38,416 nt of DNA, taken from NCBI GenBank assembly GCA_039961715.1, contig JABRVW010000137.1, positions 1 through 38,416 of the forward strand, given 5' to 3'. Made by a program: the position numbers and the translations under genes. The DNA comes from JACQPU01 sp039961715. Lineage in GTDB: Bacteria; Bacteroidota; Ignavibacteria; UBA10030. Positions 1-6,274 of the stretch are shown here, piece by piece; the stretch's first letter is position 1, and the number at the start of each line of letters is the position of its first letter. The notes below the pieces were generated by a model. It was not told the DNA's origin and did not search any database. It was given only the letters and a program-made list of their open reading frames with translations.

Positions 1-301
1 TGCCGCGGAATCCCGCGGAATTGAATTCCACCTCCAGAAGGTCTGTCCTCCCCGGCGGGATTTCACCCTCAGGCTGGCGGACCGTCGTGCATCCGCATGA
101 TGTGCTGATCCGAATGACCTTGAGCCCCGACGAACCGGTGTTCTTCAGCGGAATCGCTGCCTTGACGATCTGACCATTATAGATCTTTCCAAGGTCGATT
201 TCCCGCTCCGTCAGTGCAAGCTTTGCCTGGGAGAACCCTGTGTAAGCGCTTGCTGCAACGGAGAGGGCGACAGTTGCAACGCGCAGGAGCGTGTTCGTCA
301 T
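1..301 (-). CDS. DUF1573 domain protein, exported, C-terminus cut off by window edge
   Basis: Reading leftward from the ATG at 299-301, 100 codons stay open to the window edge, so the 3' end is missing. The N-terminus (MTNTLLRVATVALSVAASAY, then TGFSQA) looks like a signal peptide. After it comes a DUF1573-type beta-sandwich: 'DLGKIYNGQIVKAAIPLKNTG', then the family hallmark 'SCGCT', then 'IPPGRTDLLEVEF'. DUF1573 proteins are common exported or surface proteins in Bacteroidota relatives; their biochemical role is not established. It starts 12 bp after the stop of the 185-residue exported protein gene, so the two are probably co-transcribed. Confidence 0.8.
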   Translation of the reverse strand, partial: MTNTLLRVATVALSVAASAYTGFSQAKLALTEREIDLGKIYNGQIVKAAIPLKNTGSSGLKVIRISTSCGCTTVRQPEGEIPPGRTDLLEVEFNSAGFRG

Positions 302-313
302 GGTGTTTCCCAT

Positions 314-871
314 CTACGGTGTTGTCTTCTCCAGTTTTGCGAGATTCATTGATTTCGTGAGGGAATGAAGGAGTTTCACATCATCGGTGTTGTTTGCCTG
401 TATCTTCACGACAAACCTGCCCCCGACCGCGAACTCAAGCTCACAACTCTTGTATTCCCCCGTGTGCGCCGTTTCCTTTCCTTTGTAGGATCCATTCACC
501 ACGACGGATTTTTCGTACCCGTCTTCCGTTTCATTCTCAAAATCCTGTTGATAGGCCATGGCGGCCATGGAACCAAAAGGAATGCCGGCCATGTCGGAAA
601 TCGTAACCTCGATCGTCTTCTGTGGCCCAGCGGTTTCCTCCTGATCGTTCTCCCCTTCCGGACCTTTGGTAACGTAGCGAACCTTCGCCTCGGACGTGGT
701 CATTCCCATCGAGGTCTGGGTCTGTCCTGTGGGCTTCTTGCGCTCAAAGCCCGGTATCTCGGCCGAGGGCAGAAACTCCTGGAGTTTCTTGAAGTGAACG
801 GCTTTCGTCTGGCCCTGAAGAGGAAGGGAGACGACGATACCGATAACGAGGAACAACAGGGAACGTTTCAT
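314..871 (-). CDS. Exported protein of unknown function, 185 aa
   Basis: Not recognised as a named family. The first 20 residues (MKRSLLFLVIGIVVSLPLQG) form a clear signal peptide with probable cleavage before QT. The mature part is polar, with no further membrane segment and no cysteine pair; one Cys lies in 'YKSCELEF'. A 'SEIPGF'-like opening (AEIPGFERKKPTG) and alternating strands suggest a small beta-rich periplasmic domain; that is inference. A strong GGAGG lies just upstream of the ATG. It sits between the DUF4412 gene (95-bp gap) and the DUF1573 gene (12-bp gap), so a shared envelope role is possible but unproven. Confidence 0.75.
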   Translation of the reverse strand: MKRSLLFLVIGIVVSLPLQGQTKAVHFKKLQEFLPSAEIPGFERKKPTGQTQTSMGMTTSEAKVRYVTKGPEGENDQEETAGPQKTIEVTISDMAGIPFGSMAAMAYQQDFENETEDGYEKSVVVNGSYKGKETAHTGEYKSCELEFAVGGRFVVKIQANNTDDVKLLHSLTKSMNLAKLEKTTP

Positions 872-966
872 GGTACCTCCAATGATGATGTGTTCCGTAT
901 CGGCGCGGTCAGCCTCCGAGGCCGGTCGGCACGGCAGAGCGTGGCCTTGATGTCTTGAACCGTTGC

Positions 967-1602
967 TTAGTATTGACGAGGCGGCATGGACATTTTTTGG
1001 TAACCCGCCGGGATCGAGAACAACTCGTCGGCGAGTTTGCTCTTCTCAATGGTCGTCGCTTCCATGCGCACTTCCCCCGACCTGTCGGCAGCGCGCGTGA
1101 TCATTCTTAACGGAAAATATCCTTTCTGCAACAATTCTTCCTCTATTCGTTTCATGACGGCGGAGGACGACCTGGCGGGGAATCCTGCTTGCAGAAATCT
1201 CCCCAAGCCTTTCGTCACCCATGCCTCTGTTTCGCCCCCTTCCTGCCCAATGACGATCTGTTCACAGACATAGCCGAGGATCGTCTCCTTCTTCCCGGTC
1301 ATTCTGAAATCTGTCGGAAGATTTTCGGGTTCGTCAGATCCCATGTCCGCAGGCATCTCCATGTACATCCTTGCAGCCGGCATGAGCATCGTGATGCTCT
1401 GAACCCCAACATCCATGAGAATGACCACCTGCATTTCTCCTTCCTGGGCTTCGAGCCTGATCTTGGCTCCCTTGGTCAGATACCTGATCGACTGCACATG
1501 TTCCTGGCCGGTCACGCGAAAGGTGACCGATCCTTCAAAATCCTGGCCCGCGGCAACCGAAAGTGCCATCATGGTTACGGCGAGCACGCGATGAGCGTTC
1601 AT
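967..1602 (-). CDS. DUF4412-like exported protein
   Basis: 211 aa from the ATG at 1600-1602. This start is preferred over one ten codons upstream because it has a GGGAGG-type ribosome site and forms an ATGA overlap with the stop of the preceding dehydrogenase gene. MNAHRVLAVTMMALSVAAG is a signal peptide. The body ('DFEGSVTFRV', 'SIRYLTKGAKIRLE', 'ILMDVGVQSITMLMP', 'ETILGYVCEQIVI', 'EAWVTKGLG') follows the pattern of DUF4412, a periplasmic or outer-membrane-associated domain of unknown function seen in many FCB bacteria. Translational coupling to the catabolic operon is visible, but a functional link is not. Confidence 0.75.
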   Translation of the reverse strand: MNAHRVLAVTMMALSVAAGQDFEGSVTFRVTGQEHVQSIRYLTKGAKIRLEAQEGEMQVVILMDVGVQSITMLMPAARMYMEMPADMGSDEPENLPTDFRMTGKKETILGYVCEQIVIGQEGGETEAWVTKGLGRFLQAGFPARSSSAVMKRIEEELLQKGYFPLRMITRAADRSGEVRMEATTIEKSKLADELFSIPAGYQKMSMPPRQY

Positions 1603-2384
1603 GATCCCTCCCGGGGGTTTCTGTTCCACCACTCGCCTGTGAGGGCCATCTGATGCAGGAGCGGTGCCACCCGGTACCGGTCCTCGCCAAGATCCCTCTC
1701 AAGCGCTCTGAGTACTGCCTCCACCTGCCTGATTCCTATTGCCTCGGCCCACTCTATGGGCCCGCGGGGGTAATTCACCCCGAGCTTCATTGCAGTGTCG
1801 AGCTCGGCAGGCGTCGAAACTCCTTCCTGCAGGGCGAAACAGGCTTCGTTGATGATCTGGCATACGACGCGGGGGAGAACCATGCCCACCCGGTCTTCCA
1901 CAAATTCACAGTGCTTGCCCAGGGACGTGAAGAATCGCCGCACGACCTCCATGGTCTCCACGGGTGTATAGACTGTCGGCGCGACTTCGATGACAGTGCC
2001 CGCTGAGAATGAGGGAAGAGCACAGCATCCGGCCAGACGATGGCGGTGAATGATCCATGTCGCCTGCTCCGAGGCCGAGACCGTCACCGAGGAACTGATG
2101 ATGGCGGCCGTTGGAGGAAGGGCCTTGTCGAGCTTCTGAAGATTCCTCTTCTTGCGCTCGAGGTCGGTATTCGTCAGCTCCAGGGCGATGCTTGTTCCCG
2201 CCGGGACGATCGCCGATCGTCGATACTCCTTGTCCCTCTTGCGGTCCTCGTTCCACTGAACAACGACATCGTAGCCATGGGCGGATCCCAAAGCAGCGTA
2301 TTCCTCCACCAGAGGCGACTCGCCGGTGATGTACACGATCGCCTTCTTCCTGGCTATTGACGTCTTTGAGGCGGAAGGGGCCAT
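1599..2384 (-). CDS. 3-hydroxyacyl-CoA dehydrogenase, C-terminal half (PaaH-like, separate polypeptide)
   Basis: 261 aa. The N-terminal ~120 residues ('AIVYITGESPLVEEYAALGS') resemble the degenerate Rossmann-like module that lies in the middle of PaaH. The last ~105 residues are a 3HCDH C-terminal helical domain ('RVVCQIINEACFALQEGVST', 'DTAMKLGVNYPRGPIEWAE', 'LGEDRYRVAPLLHQMAL'), closely matching the end of E. coli PaaH. No GxGxxG-type NAD site is present, so alone it should be inactive. Its ATG lies 31 bp inside the end of the upstream dehydrogenase gene, in a different frame. The likely role is to complete a two-subunit 3-hydroxyadipyl-CoA or 3-hydroxybutyryl-CoA dehydrogenase. A frameshift that split one gene is the alternative. 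Confidence 0.8.
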   Translation of the reverse strand: MAPSASKTSIARKKAIVYITGESPLVEEYAALGSAHGYDVVVQWNEDRKRDKEYRRSAIVPAGTSIALELTNTDLERKKRNLQKLDKALPPTAAIISSSVTVSASEQATWIIHRHRLAGCCALPSFSAGTVIEVAPTVYTPVETMEVVRRFFTSLGKHCEFVEDRVGMVLPRVVCQIINEACFALQEGVSTPAELDTAMKLGVNYPRGPIEWAEAIGIRQVEAVLRALERDLGEDRYRVAPLLHQMALTGEWWNRNPREGS

Positions 2385-3265
2385 GATTCCGCGGAATTGT
2401 CTTGTTTCGTGGTGTCGTTGTACGTGTAGAATCCCGCCCCTGTTTTTTTGCCAAGCCTGCCTGCGTCGACCATTTGTTTCTGGATGGGGTGGGGGCGGTA
2501 GCGCGGCTCGCCGAAAAACTGGTCGTACATGGACTGCGTAACGGCGAAATTGACGTCGATGCCGATGAGATCCATAAGCTCGAACGGACCCATGGCAAAT
2601 CCCGCTCCCTGTTTCAGAATCCGGTCAATCTGCTCATGCGTCGCCACCTGCTCGCCGAGAAGGCGAAGGGCCTCGCCGTAGAAAGGGCGGGCAACGCGAT
2701 TGACGATGAATCCCGGCGTATCGCGCACGAGCACGGGCGATTTGCCGATATGGTGTACGAAGGATCGCGCAAAGGCAATGGTGCTCTCTGATGTGGCTTG
2801 GGTTCGCACCACTTCGACCAGTTTCATGATATGCGCCGGATTGAAAAAATGAAGGCCAATAGCGCGCTCCTGCCTGCGAAGGACAGACGTGATGGCGGTG
2901 ACGGACAGTGAAGAAGTGTTTGTCGCCAGAACAGCAGAGGTTTTCGTGTGCGTTTCGAGATGCCTGAAGAGGTCTTTCTTCACCCGAAGATCCTCAATGA
3001 CCGCTTCAACCACAAGCTCGCATGCGTGAAAATCAGACAGATTGGTCCTAGGGTGAATGCGCGCGACAATCGGCGAAACCTGGTCTGCGGGGATCTTCCC
3101 CCTGGCTACGCCTTGCTTCACATCCGCTTTGATTCGCTCCAGTGCCTGGCGGAGGACAGTGTCGTTGACGTCGTAGAGGATGACGTCGAGTCCGGAACGG
3201 GCTGCGGCCAGCGCTATGCCGGCTCCCATCGTTCCTGCACCGACGACTCCAAAGTGCTTGATCAT
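2354..3265 (-). CDS. paaH: 3-hydroxyacyl-CoA dehydrogenase, NAD-binding half (PaaH-like)
   Basis: 303 aa from the ATG at 3263-3265. A start 18 codons further upstream would add an unrelated tail, whereas MIKHFGVVGAGTMGAGIAL begins as the family does. Rossmann motif GAGTMGAG (about residues 9-16), catalytic HFFNP ('AIGLHFFNPAHIMKLVEVV'), then a 3HCDH helical domain ('RDTPGFIVNRVARPFYGEAL', 'GPFELMDLIGIDVNF', 'GRLGKKTGAGFYTY'). It oxidises a 3-hydroxyacyl-CoA with NAD+. The sequence is closest to PaaH (3-hydroxyadipyl-CoA dehydrogenase), and the gene follows paaG and paaF homologues as in E. coli. E. coli PaaH is about 475 aa with a second half that is here encoded by the next gene. Substrate is inferred from context. 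Confidence 0.85.
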   Translation of the reverse strand: MIKHFGVVGAGTMGAGIALAAARSGLDVILYDVNDTVLRQALERIKADVKQGVARGKIPADQVSPIVARIHPRTNLSDFHACELVVEAVIEDLRVKKDLFRHLETHTKTSAVLATNTSSLSVTAITSVLRRQERAIGLHFFNPAHIMKLVEVVRTQATSESTIAFARSFVHHIGKSPVLVRDTPGFIVNRVARPFYGEALRLLGEQVATHEQIDRILKQGAGFAMGPFELMDLIGIDVNFAVTQSMYDQFFGEPRYRPHPIQKQMVDAGRLGKKTGAGFYTYNDTTKQDNSAESWPLPPQRRQ

Positions 3266-3315
3266 GAGTGGCAAATCCTCACGGATGGTTGAGGGGAATA
3301 CGGCGGCGGATTCGA

Positions 3316-4107
3316 TCACTGCCCCCGGAACCGCGCCGGACGTTTTTCCAGAAACGCAGTGACGCCCTCGCGGTGGTCTTCCGTGCCCGAGGCAATTTCC
3401 TGGATCATGGCCTCATACTGCAGCAGCGTGTCGAGATCGGACGAGAGAGCTTTGTTGAGCGTCCGCTTGATCAGTCCGATGGCTTTCGTCGGGGCTTTGG
3501 CAAGCCGGTCGGCCAGATCCATGGTTGTCGCCTCAAGCTCGGCGGCGGGGACGACCTTGTTCACGAGCCCGACGCGCTCGGCTTCGGCGGCGGGAATATC
3601 CTGGCCGAGGGCGGCGTATTCAAACGCCCGTGCCATGCCCACAAGTCTCGGGAGGAACCAGTGCGATCCCGAGTCCGGAACAAGGCCGATGCGAATGAAC
3701 ACTTCGATCATGCGCGCAGTGTCCGCCATGATGCGCATGTCGCAGGCAAGGGCGATGCTCATCCCCGCTCCCGCCGCGACGCCGTTGATCATTGCGATGA
3801 CCGGCTTTTCCATGGTGCGGATTCTCCGGATGAGCGGATTGTACATCGTTTCAAGAGAATCCTTGAGAGATCGCTTCGAGTCCTTGCCGGAATGTTCCTT
3901 CAGATCCTGCCCCGAACAAAAAGCCCTGTCTCCGGCGCCCCGCAGGACCACACACCGTACGGCGGGATCCTTTTCCACGGCCTTCATCGCATCATTGAGC
4001 TCTTTCTTCATCGGCTCATTGAGTGCATTGTACACGTCAGGCCTGTTCAGCGTCACCGTACAAACGCCGTTCTTCGTGGAAACAAGAAGTGTCTGATATT
4101 CACTCAT
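3316..4107 (-). CDS. paaG: Enoyl-CoA hydratase/isomerase, PaaG-like (epoxyphenylacetyl-CoA isomerase)
   Basis: 263 aa crotonase-fold protein. It matches E. coli PaaG in characteristic places: 'FCSGQDL' (oxyanion-hole region), 'YNPLIRRIRTMEKPVIAMIN', 'GVAAGAGMSIAL', 'GLVPDSGSHWFLPR' and the ending 'REGVTAFLEKRPARFRGQ'. The Asp in 'GLVPDSG' (D145) is the conserved acid of this subgroup, and the first crotonase Glu is absent, as in PaaG. PaaG isomerises ring-1,2-epoxyphenylacetyl-CoA to oxepin-CoA and can also move double bonds in unsaturated adipyl-CoA intermediates. It lies between paaF-like and paaH-like genes with ~50-bp gaps. A general delta3,delta2-enoyl-CoA isomerase is the alternative. 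Confidence 0.82.
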   Translation of the reverse strand: MSEYQTLLVSTKNGVCTVTLNRPDVYNALNEPMKKELNDAMKAVEKDPAVRCVVLRGAGDRAFCSGQDLKEHSGKDSKRSLKDSLETMYNPLIRRIRTMEKPVIAMINGVAAGAGMSIALACDMRIMADTARMIEVFIRIGLVPDSGSHWFLPRLVGMARAFEYAALGQDIPAAEAERVGLVNKVVPAAELEATTMDLADRLAKAPTKAIGLIKRTLNKALSSDLDTLLQYEAMIQEIASGTEDHREGVTAFLEKRPARFRGQ

Positions 4108-4158
4108 GCGCTTCTGCGTTGGTTTGCCCGTTCCCTCGTTGTCCCGCCCTCCTTTCCC

Positions 4159-4950
4159 TCACTTTCCCTTCCACTGCGCCTTCCTTTTTTCCGCAAACGC
4201 CTTCATTCCTTCCTTCTGATCCTCGCTTGCAAAAAGCAGATAGAAGTTCTTCCTCTCAAACTCCAGCCCGCCTTCGATGGTGGTATCGAATGCCTTCAGA
4301 ACGGATTCCTTGGCGAGACGAACAGCAAGCGGGGGCTTTTGCGCAATTTCCCTGGCAAGGCTCTTGGCTTCCTCCAGACAAAACTCGACCGGCACAACTT
4401 TGTTCACCAGTCCCCATTGAAGCGCTTCCTGCGCCGTGATCATCGTTCCCGTCAAAACCATTTCCATGGCCTTGACCTTCCCCACGGCACGCGTGAGACG
4501 CTGAGTTCCGCCGGCGCCCGGCATGACACCGATGTTGATCTCCGGCTGGCCAATCCGAGCGGTTTCAGACGCGATGACGATATCGCAGGTCATCATCAGC
4601 TCACAGCCCCCCCCGAGGGCGAATCCGCTCACCGCAGCAATAATCGGTTTTTTCACTTTCCTGATTCTGTCCCAACGTGCAAACTGATCCCGCTGAAGCA
4701 TTTCCACGGCCGTGGCATCGGACATTTCCTTGATGTCAGCTCCCGCCGCGAAAGCCCTTTCATTCCCCGTGATCACAATGCACCGGATGTCCTGATCCGA
4801 ATCCAGCGCCTCCAACGCCCCCACCAACTCTTCCATCAGCCTGATGTTGATGGCATTCAGGACCTCGGGGCGGTTCAGTTGAACCACCGCATAACCTGCA
4901 GGATCCCTGGAAACCAGAATAAACTGATAGTCCGTGACGGCCAACGCCAA
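4159..4950 (-). CDS. paaF: Enoyl-CoA hydratase, PaaF-like
   Basis: 263 aa, typical crotonase length. Both catalytic glutamates of true hydratases are visible: E117 in 'GGGCELMMTCD' and E137 in 'GQPEINIGVMPGAGGTQRL'. The oxyanion-hole segment is 'FAAGADIKEM', and the C-terminus ends 'EGMKAFAEKRKAQWKGK', as in the family. It adds water across the double bond of 2-enoyl-CoA. Position next to paaG and paaH homologues suggests 2,3-dehydroadipyl-CoA as substrate, but a short-chain crotonyl-CoA hydratase of beta-oxidation would look the same. Operon gaps are 18 bp upstream and 51 bp downstream. Confidence 0.85.
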   Translation of the reverse strand: MALAVTDYQFILVSRDPAGYAVVQLNRPEVLNAINIRLMEELVGALEALDSDQDIRCIVITGNERAFAAGADIKEMSDATAVEMLQRDQFARWDRIRKVKKPIIAAVSGFALGGGCELMMTCDIVIASETARIGQPEINIGVMPGAGGTQRLTRAVGKVKAMEMVLTGTMITAQEALQWGLVNKVVPVEFCLEEAKSLAREIAQKPPLAVRLAKESVLKAFDTTIEGGLEFERKNFYLLFASEDQKEGMKAFAEKRKAQWKGK

Positions 4951-4968
4951 GTTCCTCCCTGATGCGTC

Positions 4969-5841
4969 TTACGTTCTTCTCTTCTTGCTTCGTGCGCGTT
5001 TTCCGAGGGTCAATGACCGGATTGCCATGTAATCCACCGGCCGCTTCTCACTGAAGGCCCTGATGCCTTCGGCGATCTCGGGGGCGCCCGTGTGCACGGT
5101 CAGCCAGTCCTTCACGTGTCCGATGGTCATTCCCCAGGAAAACTCCCGCCAGAAATTGAGCTGCTGCTTTGTGTAGCGCGTGACTTCGGGCAGTTTTCTG
5201 ATCAGCTTTCCCGCCATCCTCTGCACGGCCGCATCAAGCTGGTGGCGGGGGACTACCTCATTGATGAGCCCCCATTCCAGCGCTTTCCGCGCGGGAACGT
5301 CTTCGCAGAGGAACAGGATCTCCCGCGCTCTCCGGTCCCCGACGATCAACGGAAGCCATTGCGTCGCTCCCGCCCCGGGAACGCTTCCGCGTGAAGTTCC
5401 GACATGCCGGATGACCACATCGTCGGCGGCAATGGCCAGGTCGCATGACATGTGCAGTTCGTTTCCACCCCCTACGGTCATCCCGTTCAAGCGCGCGATC
5501 GTCGGTTTGCCGATGTTGCGAAGCCGTTCATAGGTTTCGATGAATACCCCCATCCATTTGTAGAAATCGTTCGGTTTGTCCAAAAAATCCCTCTTCCACT
5601 CTTTTATATCTGCACCGGTGCAAAACGCCTTGTCGCCGGCTCCGGTGACGACAACCACGGCCACCCGATCGTCCCAGCCTGCATCTTGAAAAGCCCTGCC
5701 GAGCTCAAGCAATGTCCGGAAGTCCAGGCAGTTGTGCACCTGAGGGCGGTTGATGGTGACCGTTGCAACCCAGTTCTTCTTTGTATAGCGAATATTCCTG
5801 AAACGAAGGCGGGTGGGGGATGTGCCGGAATACTTGCTCAT
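4969..5841 (-). CDS. Crotonase-family protein, MenB-like active site
   Basis: 290 aa. Crotonase fold: 'VATVTINRPQVHNCLDFRTL', 'FCTGADIKEW', 'GMTVGGGNELHMSCDLAIAA', 'GSVPGAGATQWLPLIVGDRR', 'LEWGLINEVVP'. The first catalytic Glu (E128, GGGNELH) is kept, but the position of the second (E137 in the neighbouring PaaF-like protein) is Gly148, inside 'RHVGTSRGSVPGAG'. MenB (naphthoate synthase) also has Gly there, so simple hydration is unlikely; ring cleavage or closure, isomerisation or decarboxylation chemistry is possible. The C-terminus carries an unusual basic tail (GKRARSKKRRT). It is second in the operon, 6 bp after the EthD gene. The exact reaction is unknown. Confidence 0.78.
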   Translation of the reverse strand: MSKYSGTSPTRLRFRNIRYTKKNWVATVTINRPQVHNCLDFRTLLELGRAFQDAGWDDRVAVVVVTGAGDKAFCTGADIKEWKRDFLDKPNDFYKWMGVFIETYERLRNIGKPTIARLNGMTVGGGNELHMSCDLAIAADDVVIRHVGTSRGSVPGAGATQWLPLIVGDRRAREILFLCEDVPARKALEWGLINEVVPRHQLDAAVQRMAGKLIRKLPEVTRYTKQQLNFWREFSWGMTIGHVKDWLTVHTGAPEIAEGIRAFSEKRPVDYMAIRSLTLGKRARSKKRRT

Positions 5842-5847
5842 GGCGGA

Positions 5848-6153
5848 CTATTCGCTCTTGACTTCGGCGTAGAACATGGTTACCAGGTTCCCCGCGAAGC
5901 CCATCAGATCCCGGGCCGCGGCCTTGCCCTCGGCTGAAGCCATCGACGCATCCAGCGCGTCCTGGCTGTCAAAGTACATCTCGGCAATCAAATAGTGCTT
6001 TGGTTCTCCAATGGGAGCGCCGGTAATGCGGGCAACTTCGAGTCTCCGGAGACCGGGCATTTTCCTGACGAGAGGCGTGTGAATCTCTTCGTAGTGTTTG
6101 TCGAAGGATGATGGGTCGTCGGGAGCCCTGTAGAGCGCGATGAGCTTGACCAT
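5848..6153 (-). CDS. EthD-family small protein
   Basis: 101 aa. The sequence 'MVKLIALYRAPDDPSSFDKH', then 'YEEIHTPLVRKMPGLRRLEV' and a C-terminal beta-strand segment ('GNLVTMFYAEVKS') fit the EthD dimeric alpha-beta barrel (ferredoxin-like) fold. EthD was named from the ethyl tert-butyl ether degradation cluster; members accompany many oxygenase and aromatic pathways, and some are monooxygenase- or isomerase-like, but most have no proven reaction. It is the promoter-proximal gene of the minus-strand catabolic operon, with a short leader from the predicted promoter at 6193-6221. The ribosome site is weak. Confidence 0.82.
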   Translation of the reverse strand: MVKLIALYRAPDDPSSFDKHYEEIHTPLVRKMPGLRRLEVARITGAPIGEPKHYLIAEMYFDSQDALDASMASAEGKAAARDLMGFAGNLVTMFYAEVKSE

Positions 6154-6192
6154 GCTGTAATTTCAGAATGACGTGATGAGAAGGTGATGATG

Positions 6193-6221
6193 AATATAGA
6201 AGTTGAGGGGCGGAGATGCAA
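6193..6221 (-). promoter_or_regulatory. Predicted sigma-70-type promoter of the catabolic operon
   Basis: On the minus strand TTGCAT (6216-6221) and TATATT (6193-6198) are separated by 17 bp, an ideal spacing. The predicted transcript starts ~30 nt before the EthD ATG. The site sits in the divergent gap between this operon and glnE. It is read from sequence only. Confidence 0.6.
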
Positions 6222-6274
6222 GGAGTTTGGCGTCTGTGCTTTTCGTTCTGTTTTTTTCTATTTTGCCAGCGAAC

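Noticed and set aside
2354..2384. Programmed frameshift between the two PaaH-like genes
   Set aside because: No slippery heptamer in the overlap; separate initiation at the in-gene ATG is simpler.
3268..4962. 564-codon open frame on the plus strand
   Set aside because: It runs antisense through the paaG- and paaF-like genes, has no family resemblance, and is explained by the high G+C of the coding strand.
6203..6274. N-terminal extension of GlnE that looks like a signal peptide
   Set aside because: GlnE is cytosolic; the TTG start is poor, and length and family start favour ATG 6275. The hydrophobic stretch is probably leader DNA.
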